Shown here: positions 1-4,531 of the stretch, one piece after another
How positions within the stretch are numbered: the first letter of the stretch is position 1
Layout: each line of letters begins with the position of its first letter
Origin: an uncultured Coriobacteriaceae bacterium
GTDB lineage: Bacteria; Actinomycetota; Coriobacteriia; Coriobacteriales; Eggerthellaceae
Direction: 5' to 3'
DNA length: 6,839 nt
Assembly: GCA_900554945.1 (NCBI GenBank)
Contig: USJN01000082.1
Location: 1 to 6,839, forward strand
The notes under the pieces: generated by a model
Told to the model about the DNA's origin: nothing
The model's input: only the letters and a program-made list of their open reading frames with translations
The model's database searches: none
Position numbers and translations under genes: made by a program

Positions 1-453
1 GGTCTGGTACTGGCTGCCCCGATCGTTGCCCTGCTGGTTTTCCACCGTAGGGTCGATAACATAGAAGTAGGCGAGCAGTAGCGCGTCGAGACTTACCTGG
101 TCAGGGTCGTATTCAACCCGCACGGTTTCCCGAAAGCCGGTGTTTCCCTTGTAGACGGTCGGGTAGTTGGCGTCGGCCTCGCAAGTGCCGTTGGCGTAAC
201 CGCTTTGGGCATCGATGACGCCGGGGATGGACTGCATCAGCTGCTCCATGCCCCAAAAGCAGCCACCTGCCAGATAGATGACGTTTTCTGCGGTGTCCTT
301 GTACATGATTTCCTCACCTGCCGTATCGGAGGGTTTCTCGATGGTGCCCGTTCCCTTCGATTGACTTTCGGGGGGCGCGGTCTGCGAAACGGCGACGCAG
401 CCGCCGAGTGCCAAGGCTGCCGCAAGCAGGGGCGGCAATGCTCTCCGATGCAT
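1..453 (-). CDS. msrA: Peptide-methionine (S)-S-oxide reductase MsrA, predicted lipoprotein (3' end outside window)
   Basis: This enzyme reduces methionine-S-sulfoxide in oxidised proteins using a catalytic cysteine. The translation shows the MsrA signature GCFWG at residues 64-68 (catalytic Cys65), then TGFRETVRVEYDP and YVIDPT...QGNDRGSQYQT up to residue 151, where the window cuts it. The N-terminus is basic and hydrophobic (MHRRALPPLLAAALALGGC) with a lipobox LGGC. Cys19 would be lipidated, followed by a Ser/Thr/Pro-rich linker of about 30 residues, so the enzyme probably acts outside the membrane. The start is the ATG at 453-451: AAAGGAGGA lies 7 bases upstream and this start brings in the signal peptide. 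The internal Met50 would give a cytoplasmic form and has no comparable ribosome site. The usual His of TGH.E is Phe here, and the usual His of HDPT is Ile. An MsrB domain may be fused downstream, as in many MsrAB proteins, but this cannot be seen. The gene is divergent from the two-component operon. Confidence 0.93.
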   Translation of the reverse strand, partial: MHRRALPPLLAAALALGGCVAVSQTAPPESQSKGTGTIEKPSDTAGEEIMYKDTAENVIYLAGGCFWGMEQLMQSIPGVIDAQSGYANGTCEADANYPTVYKGNTGFRETVRVEYDPDQVSLDALLLAYFYVIDPTVENQQGNDRGSQYQT

Positions 454-520
454 GGTGTTGTCCTCCTTTCGGGAGAAATGAGCCTATTTCTTTCGTCGCG
501 CGTCTCATTGGAACATATCG

Positions 521-530
521 CTTATAAAAT
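521..530. promoter_or_regulatory. AT-rich -10 candidate in the msrA / response-regulator divergent gap
   Basis: The 116-bp gap between the two divergent starts has one clear AT-rich patch, cttataaaat. On the plus strand TATAAA (523-528) could be the -10 of the regulator gene, giving a leader of about 35 bases. TTATAA is self-complementary, so the same patch could serve msrA on the minus strand. No convincing -35 hexamer lies 16-18 bases upstream in either direction, so this is a weak, composition-based call. Confidence 0.3.
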
Positions 531-569
531 CCGTGTTAAGAGAGACGGTGCCCGTGCGAGGAGGCCCGA

Positions 570-1244
570 ATGCGAATTTTGGTTGTGGAAGACGAGCGAT
601 CGCTGTGCGATACGATTGCGCGCAGCTTGAGGCATCTTGCGTACAGCGTTGACTGCTGCCACGATGGGCGGGAGGCGCTGGATTTGCTTGCCTTCGAGAG
701 GTTCGATCTTGTCGTGCTCGATTTGAATCTTCCCGGCGCGGATGGTATGACGGTGCTTAGGACCCTGCGGGAAACCGATTGCGAGACCAAGGTGCTCGTC
801 CTTTCGGCGCGCGGCGAGGTTGCCGACAAGGTGGCGGGCCTCGATGCGGGCGCCAACGACTACCTGACGAAGCCGTTTCACCTCGAGGAGCTCGCGGCGA
901 GGATACGCGCCCTCACACTGAGGCGCTTCACGCAAAACGATGTGCTGCTGACCTGCGGAAAGCTGACTTTCGACACAAAGGCGCGTCGGGCGGCTGTTGG
1001 CGGGGAGGCGCTGTCACTCACCCGAAAGGAGACGGGGATACTCGAGTACCTGATGCTCAACCAGGGGCGGCCGGTCAGTCAGGAGGAGCTGCTCGAGCAT
1101 GTGTGGGATAGCAGCGTGAACAGCTTCAGCAATTCGATTAGGGTCCATATTTCTTCCTTGAGGAAGAAGCTGCGCGCCGCTTTGGGACGCGACCCCATAC
1201 GCAACCGCATAGGGGAGGGCTATGTGATGGAGGAAACCGCATGA
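570..1244 (+). CDS. Two-component response regulator, OmpR/PhoB family
   Basis: This is a DNA-binding transcription factor activated by phosphorylation from the adjacent kinase. The 224-residue length is typical of the family. The receiver domain covers about residues 1-115. It has acidic residues Glu7-Asp8, the phospho-acceptor Asp51 in VVLDLNLPG, Ser79 in VLVLSARGE, and the conserved Lys101-Pro102 in DYLTKPF. The C-terminal winged helix (about 125-222) has the family features ALSLTRKETGILEYL, GRPVSQEELLEHVW, SIRVHISSLRKKL and IGEGYVM. The start at 570 is supported by GAGGAGG (558-564) five bases upstream and by the immediate beta-1 strand MRILVVEDE. The last codons overlap the kinase gene by ATGA (1241-1244), which indicates translational coupling. 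Its target cannot be read from the sequence. Likely candidates are its own operon and the divergent msrA. Confidence 0.95.
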   Translation: MRILVVEDERSLCDTIARSLRHLAYSVDCCHDGREALDLLAFERFDLVVLDLNLPGADGMTVLRTLRETDCETKVLVLSARGEVADKVAGLDAGANDYLTKPFHLEELAARIRALTLRRFTQNDVLLTCGKLTFDTKARRAAVGGEALSLTRKETGILEYLMLNQGRPVSQEELLEHVWDSSVNSFSNSIRVHISSLRKKLRAALGRDPIRNRIGEGYVMEETA

Positions 1245-2389
1245 AAAGGCTCTCGCTGCAGTGGCGCATCACGCTGATGACGGCCCTTCTCGTGTGCGTG
1301 ACGTGCGTGCTGATGAACTGCCTGATCGGGTATTCGGGCATGCGCTACATGGACTCGATCGGCAGCGGCATATCGGCGAGCGCCGACATCGGCGATGGTG
1401 CCGCCGCGTCGTTCGACCCCGACAACCGCGAGCTCGACGAAGAGCTCACGATCGTGGTGAGCAACGCGCAGGAATCCTTCAGCGCGACTAATTGGCTGAT
1501 AACGATTGCAGTGACGCTGCTCGGCGGCGTGCTAGCGTACTTCGTCAGCGGCCGCGCGCTCAGGCCGTTGCGGGCCTTCGCCTCGCAGATCGAGAACGTG
1601 CAGCCGAGCAATTTGGCCGACATGAAAATCAGCGAGGACGTGCTGCCCGAGTTCCAGCATTTCAGCAAGTCGTTCAACGGCATGATCGACCGCCTTGACG
1701 AGGGCTTTAGCGCACAGCGGCAGTTCACGGGGAACGCCGCCCACGAGCTGCGGACGCCGCTTGCGCTCATGCAGGCGCAGGTCGAGCTGTTCTCCGCCGA
1801 ACACCCCGATATGGGGCGTGAGGAAGCTGCCTTCCTCGAGCTTCTGCAGGAGCAGACCGAGAAGATGTCCCAGATGACGAAGACGCTGCTCGAGATGAGC
1901 GAGCTTCGCAGCGTGCCCTGCAACGACCGAATCGAGTTGGCGCCGATGGTCGAGGAGGTTCTCGCCGATCTTGCTCCGCTCGCCGAGACGCGCGGCATCG
2001 CCCTTGAGCGTAGCGGGGATGCCCAGCTGATCGGCAGCGACACGTTGATATATCGACTCGTGTTCAACCTGGTCGAGAACGCCATTCGCTACAGCCGACC
2101 CGACACGGCGGTCCGCGTCTCCGCCTGCGAGGAGGGCGGGCGCGTCGTCCTGCGGATCTCCGATAGCGGCCCTGGGATCTCCGAGCAGTTCAAGGAGAGC
2201 GTCTTCCAGCCGTTCTTCCGCGTCGACTCGTCCCGCAGCAGGGAATACGGTGGCGTTGGGCTGGGGCTTTCGCTTGTGTGGGAAATCGCCGCACTTCATG
2301 GCGGTACGGTAGAGGTCGAGGCGAGCTCGGCGGACGGCACCGTCATGCGCGTGGAACTCCCCGTTGGGGAGATCCACGCGACCGCGTGA
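1241..2389 (+). CDS. Membrane sensor histidine kinase (HAMP, HisKA, HATPase_c)
   Basis: This inner-membrane kinase phosphorylates the preceding response regulator. Visible parts of the 382-residue protein: a first membrane helix at about 8-30; a short acidic extracytoplasmic loop of about 50 residues (31-83) rich in Asp, Glu and Ser; a second helix at about 85-103 (WLITIAVTLLGGVLAYFVSG); a HAMP-like linker from RALRPLRAFASQIE; the dimerisation domain with phospho-acceptor His168 in HELRTP; the N box around Asn276 and Asn280 (NLVENAIRYS); the G1 box DSGPGI (308-313); the F box FQPFFRVD (322-329); and the G2 box GVGLGLSLV. All catalytic boxes are intact. The start ATG overlaps the regulator's stop, with GGAGGA six bases upstream. 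Helix 1 carries three cysteines (19, 22 and 27), unusual for a membrane segment. The loop matches no sensor domain I recognise, so the signal is unknown. Confidence 0.95.
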   Translation: MKRLSLQWRITLMTALLVCVTCVLMNCLIGYSGMRYMDSIGSGISASADIGDGAAASFDPDNRELDEELTIVVSNAQESFSATNWLITIAVTLLGGVLAYFVSGRALRPLRAFASQIENVQPSNLADMKISEDVLPEFQHFSKSFNGMIDRLDEGFSAQRQFTGNAAHELRTPLALMQAQVELFSAEHPDMGREEAAFLELLQEQTEKMSQMTKTLLEMSELRSVPCNDRIELAPMVEEVLADLAPLAETRGIALERSGDAQLIGSDTLIYRLVFNLVENAIRYSRPDTAVRVSACEEGGRVVLRISDSGPGISEQFKESVFQPFFRVDSSRSREYGGVGLGLSLVWEIAALHGGTVEVEASSADGTVMRVELPVGEIHATA

Positions 2390-2479
2390 CGCGCAGGGGG
2401 CGCACTGCGACCGTCCCGATGGCGCCTGCGTGCCGATTGGGGCCATTGACGTTGAAAAATCCCTCATGCGGCGAGCAAA

Positions 2480-2663
2480 AGCCGAGTTGGTGGTCAACTG
2501 AGCGAGTTGTGCGACGTTCTGATTGCGAAAAACCGGCGTTTTCGGGCCTTGGGAGGTCGGTCGTGGCGCCCTTGCTGGTAAAAGGCCAGGTCGCAAACTT
2601 GCCCATTCAGAGACGGCGTGAAAAGACGAGCGCACAACTCTTCCTCTTGACCACCAACTGGCT
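2480..2663. repeat. Inverted-repeat-bounded intergenic element A (~184 bp)
   Basis: Two long arms face each other about 117 bases apart. Left arm: AGCC, an extra G, AGTTGGTGGTCAA (2485-2497), six non-matching bases CTGAGC, then GAGTTGTGCG (2504-2513). The right arm read on the minus strand is AGCC, AGTTGGTGGTCAA (2659-2647), six bases GAGGAA, GAGTTGTGCG (2640-2631). The 13- and 10-base blocks are identical and the central six bases differ in five positions while keeping the same length. AGTTG recurs 20 bp apart within each arm. Inside lie GGCCTT (2545-2550) and its complement AAGGCC (2582-2587), and the box AAAAGGCCAGGTC (2580-2592) also found in element B. There is no room for a transposase. 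It could be a miniature mobile element, a paired protein-binding site or a structured RNA. Confidence 0.7.
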
Positions 2664-2701
2664 GTAGTTCTCATTTCGCTTGGTGGCAACTTGCTTGACG
2701 C

Positions 2702-2740
2702 CGCACATGCGTCGACTACCTCCCTGGTCGACGGCGTGCG
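2702..2740. repeat. Interrupted 12-bp inverted repeat / hairpin
   Basis: CGCAC (2702-2706) and CGTCGAC (2710-2716) pair with GTCGACG (2727-2733) and GTGCG (2736-2740). They are separated by a 3x2 internal loop and a 10-base apical loop (TACCTCCCTG). The structure is stable and can form in RNA from either strand, but no T-run follows on either strand, so it is not a standard terminator. It may slow or end transcription between the convergent kinase and trmO genes. That role is inferred. Confidence 0.5.
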
Positions 2741-2792
2741 CACCGAGCCCTTCAAGTATCTGAGTAGGGAGAAACGGAGTCTGCTGCAGGAG

Positions 2793-2808
2793 CCTCGCGG
2801 ACGCGAGG
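2793..2808. repeat. Short GC-rich hairpin downstream of trmO
   Basis: CCTCGC and GCGAGG form a perfect 6-bp stem around the loop GGAC. It lies about 45 bases beyond the trmO stop on the minus strand. No T-run follows, so at most it is a non-canonical terminator. A second stem, CTCCGC (2820-2825) with GCGGAG (2845-2850) and a 19-base loop, sits immediately next to the trmO stop. Confidence 0.35.
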
Positions 2809-2851
2809 TGTGACGTGCTCTCCGCTGGGAAGATGCGCGATAGGGCGGAGT

Positions 2852-3577
2852 TTAGCTCATGCAGATGACGTGCAGCACGTCGCCGTCGACGGTGAAGGCG
2901 ACGTCGAGCGAGGAATAGGCAAGGTGGTACACACGCGAGGGGTCGTGCTTACTTCCTGCGCGCCGCGGGTCTTGCCTCAGTACCTCGACGAGGCCTGCAA
3001 GCTTGTCTTTCTCGATCGATTCGCGAAGTTGATCAGGGAAGTCGACCGTAAGCTCGTGCCACGGTGCGTCTTCGATCCATCCGCCGCGGGCGTCGGGATG
3101 GCAGTCGGCGAAGGGGATATAGGGCTTGATATCGAGAATCGGCGTGCCGTCTCGCAAATCGGCCCCGAGGACGTGGATCACGGGCCCGGCGTCGGTGCGT
3201 TCCATCCGATCGAGCTTCACACAGCTTAAGCCCAGCGGGTTCGGGCGAAAGGGGCTGCGCGATGCGAACACGCCTACTCGCTCGGTGCCGCCCAGTCGCG
3301 GGGGTCGCACGGTCGGCGACCATCTGGCGTTTGCCCCGTTTTTGTTGGGTGCTGCATAATCGGTGGCGATGTCGTCGGCGGTTCCGCCGGGCACGCCGTT
3401 TTCGAATTGCCAGATCAGCCAGAGATGAGAGAAGCTCTCGATTCCCGAAACAGCCGACTCGAGTGCGTATTCGGGCTCGAACACGATGTGTCCTCGCAGA
3501 TGGGGTGCGAGAAAGCTGTTGCGGGGTATCCCGAACTTCTGCGGCAGGTCGGTGCGGATGTGCGCTATCGGCTTCAT
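2852..3577 (-). CDS. trmO: tRNA (N6-threonylcarbamoyladenosine(37)-N6)-methyltransferase TrmO
   Basis: TrmO (TsaA/YaeB) uses S-adenosylmethionine to methylate t6A at position 37 of threonine tRNA, giving m6t6A, which fine-tunes decoding. The 241-residue length is close to that of the E. coli protein. The family signature GVFASRSPFRPNPLGLS is at residues 102-118 and the second conserved block DIKPYIPFAD at 149-158. The N-terminus (PIAHIRTDLPQKFGIPRN, then FSHLWLIWQF at 49-58) fits the beta-barrel UPF0066 fold. The C-terminal domain carries QDPRR near 202-206. The start at 3577 is supported by TAGGAG upstream with four to five bases of spacing. The stop is TAA (2854-2852). It appears to be a single-gene unit, facing the kinase gene and divergent from the adhesin. 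No odd residues were seen and it looks intact. Confidence 0.94.
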   Translation of the reverse strand: MKPIAHIRTDLPQKFGIPRNSFLAPHLRGHIVFEPEYALESAVSGIESFSHLWLIWQFENGVPGGTADDIATDYAAPNKNGANARWSPTVRPPRLGGTERVGVFASRSPFRPNPLGLSCVKLDRMERTDAGPVIHVLGADLRDGTPILDIKPYIPFADCHPDARGGWIEDAPWHELTVDFPDQLRESIEKDKLAGLVEVLRQDPRRAGSKHDPSRVYHLAYSSLDVAFTVDGDVLHVICMS

Positions 3578-3665
3578 GTTGCTCCTAAGCTAGGGTGGTC
3601 TGCTCATCTCGCTCGCGTCAGGCTCGGCGGAGCGGATGGTGCCGGTTCGTCGGGTGTCAGTGTTG

Positions 3666-3671
3666 AGTATA
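3666..3671 (-). promoter_or_regulatory. Putative -10 element of trmO
   Basis: On the minus strand the sequence reads TGCGTTATACTCAAC. TATACT matches five of the six consensus -10 bases. It lies about 90 bases upstream of the trmO start, and no recognisable -35 lies 17 bases further upstream. The call rests on the hexamer alone. Confidence 0.35.
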
Positions 3672-3702
3672 ACGCAGGCGGTTGGGCGGGGATGTTCGGC
3701 GC

Positions 3703-3724
3703 CCTGCCCGCGCAAGAGGGCAGG
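3703..3724. repeat. Perfect 7-bp hairpin
   Basis: CCTGCCC (3703-3709) pairs perfectly with GGGCAGG (3718-3724) around an 8-base loop. It lies upstream of the trmO -10 candidate and has no T-run, so it does not look like a terminator. The role is unknown. Confidence 0.4.
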
Positions 3725-3799
3725 AACCTACGTGCCGACATTTCCTCCATCCCGCCCGCTCAAACGCCTGGGGCACCCGTCTCTTCGCTCCCTCCACCC

Positions 3800-3824
3800 C
3801 GTCTCTCCGCAAGCGTCAGAGACG
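3800..3824. repeat. Perfect 7-bp inverted repeat
   Basis: CGTCTCT (3800-3806) pairs with AGAGACG (3818-3824) across an 11-base spacer. As DNA it is a dyad with half-site centres about 18 bp apart, so it could be an operator. As RNA it is a modest stem. No further support is visible. Confidence 0.35.
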
Positions 3825-3897
3825 CGCATTCCCCGTATCCTGGTCGCGCAAACGCCCGAGGCCTGTCTGCCCCTTTGGCGGAATAGGCGGCCCAACC

Positions 3898-4080
3898 TGC
3901 CAGAAATCGGGTACTTTTCATCAACGTGAGGCCCTCGGGGGCAGCCGCCTGTCTTTCTCGACGTGCAGCTGCGGGCTGCCCGAATGAAAAGGCCAGGTCA
4001 TGGGCGGGCGCTTCGGAAGGGATTTTCTCTTGCTGCCGCATCTCCTTCCCGATCTGATGAAAACCGCCCGATTTCTGGCA
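3898..4080. repeat. Inverted-repeat-bounded intergenic element B (183 bp)
   Basis: The left arm is TGCCAGAAATCGGG (3898-3911), TAC, TTTTCATCA (3915-3923). The right arm on the minus strand is TGCCAGAAATCGGG (4080-4067), CGG, TTTTCATCA (4063-4055). The 14- and 9-base blocks are identical; only the central three bases differ, with equal length. Inside are an 8-bp hairpin, GGGCAGCC (3939-3946) with GGCTGCCC (3974-3981), then the box AAAAGGCCAGGTC (3987-3999) shared with element A, then GGAAGG and CCTTCC (4014 to about 4049). Size, layout and box position resemble element A although the arm sequences differ. There is no coding capacity for a transposase. Confidence 0.72.
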
Positions 4081-4092
4081 TGACCCCCCTAG

Positions 4093-4188
4093 AATAATGT
4101 CATCCTGCCGACTGCCATTCGCGTTGGGTTCGCCGTCGGCGGGTTCGTCGTCCTCGGCGACAGTGCGGCAGGCACGGTTTCCACCTAA
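4093..4188 (+). other. Short hydrophobic open frame, possible gene remnant
   Basis: Between an in-frame TAG (4090-4092) and TAA (4186-4188) the frame encodes ILPTAIRVGFAVGGFVVLGD and a short tail. This looks like a membrane-helix end, but there is no start codon. GGGTTCG occurs twice in near-tandem (4126 and 4141), which by itself produces the repeated GF-V pattern. It may be a degraded gene end or a chance product of the small duplication. Confidence 0.15.
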
Positions 4189-4202
4189 GTCTTGCCTGCT
4201 GC
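4165..4202 (+). terminator. Terminator-like inverted repeat
   Basis: GCGGCAGGCA (4165-4174) pairs with TGCCTGCTGC (4193-4202) in nine of ten positions across an 18-base loop, followed by AATTTTG. The layout resembles a weak plus-strand intrinsic terminator, but the T-run is short and no plus-strand gene lies upstream. It could shield the adhesin from read-through, or be chance. Confidence 0.25.
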
Positions 4203-4450
4203 AATTTTGCCCTCTAGCACTGTGCGCGCCTTCTCGTTGCCCAATCTGGTCTATGCCCTTTTTATCGATCCGGCCGAGGTGGCAATCTGGAAGTTTCCCA
4301 GGCGGCCTCGCAGTGGCCCGATGCGACGTTGGTTCCGTACCGCAGATTTCCTCTTTTCCTTCTTCGGGCGGCTGTCCTTTTGGGCCTCTCCGTCAACTGT
4401 AGGGACATTTAGCACCTTTCGCGGTGATGAAAAGTCAAAGGGGCATTCTT

Positions 4451-4459
4451 TGCTATCAT
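4451..4459 (+). promoter_or_regulatory. Extended -10 promoter candidate for the adhesin
   Basis: TG-C-TATCAT is an extended -10 layout (TGnTATAAT) with five of six hexamer matches. It predicts a start of transcription near 4466 and a leader of about 65 bases before the adhesin ATG. No -35 match is visible 16-18 bases upstream, which extended -10 promoters can tolerate. Two GAAAAG-type motifs flank it (4428-4434 and 4461-4467). Confidence 0.45.
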
Positions 4460-4531
4460 GCGAAAAGTTACCCTCGGTGTTCCAGGGGGTCACTGATAGA
4501 GGCTTCATCCCTAGTAGCTTTGATGGATGTG

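Larger units (their letters stand above)
2664..2813 (+). other. Possible coding remnant, unrecognised (49 codons to a TGA)
   Basis: This frame reads through 49 sense codons ending in TGA (2811-2813), with plausible protein-like content such as LGGNLLDAAHA and TEPFKYLSREKRSLLQEP. It has no ATG, no ribosome site and no visible upstream domain. It begins directly at the end of inverted-repeat element A, so it could be the 3' scar of a gene truncated there. It overlaps hairpin 2702-2740, which constrains its codons. I recognise no family and it may be chance. Confidence 0.15.
2390..2851. other. Convergent intergenic region with structured repeats, no convincing gene
   Basis: These 462 bases lie between the kinase stop and the trmO stop. 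Open frames on both strands here lack start sites with ribosome sites and have no recognisable protein features. The stretch holds inverted-repeat element A, a 12-bp interrupted hairpin, two shorter hairpins (2793-2808 and 2820-2850) and a possible coding remnant (2664-2813). No hairpin followed by a T-run, the classic intrinsic terminator, was found for either flanking gene. A weak 5-bp stem just after the kinase stop (CGCAG 2392-2396 with CTGCG 2405-2409) also lacks a T-run. Confidence 0.6.
3578..4531. other. Long divergent intergenic region (trmO / adhesin) with repeats, no convincing gene
   Basis: These 954 bases contain open frames on both strands, but none has a good ribosome site plus protein-like content. 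They are treated as spurious. Contents: the trmO promoter candidate, two perfect 7-bp hairpins (3703-3724, 3800-3824), inverted-repeat element B (3898-4080), a short hydrophobic frame (4093-4188), an inverted repeat at 4165-4202 and the adhesin promoter candidate. The stretch from about 4210 to 4420 has no structure that I can support. Confidence 0.6.

Noticed and set aside
2278..2667. 129-codon plus frame running out of the kinase gene across element A
   Set aside because: Its start lies inside the kinase in another frame, and its tail is simply the translation of the inverted-repeat element.
1345..2755. Long minus-strand frames over the kinase (1345-2085 and 1532-2755)
   Set aside because: The plus-strand kinase has all catalytic boxes intact. 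These minus frames are its antisense shadows, and one merely runs on into the intergenic DNA.
3407..3886. 159-codon plus-strand frame overlapping the trmO start and beyond
   Set aside because: Half of it is antisense to trmO. The remainder is Pro/Arg/Ser-rich without a domain or a ribosome site.
3760..4041. 93-codon minus frame covering much of element B
   Set aside because: It has no ribosome site and its composition follows the local GC bias. The inverted-repeat structure explains the sequence better.
2480..4080. The two inverted-repeat elements as ends of one composite transposon carrying trmO
   Set aside because: Their arm sequences differ and neither is linked to a transposase. trmO is an ordinary housekeeping gene, so they look like separate elements.
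4126..4158. Near-tandem duplication of GGGTTCGYCGTC
   Set aside because: Only two short imperfect copies, so too little to call a repeat array.
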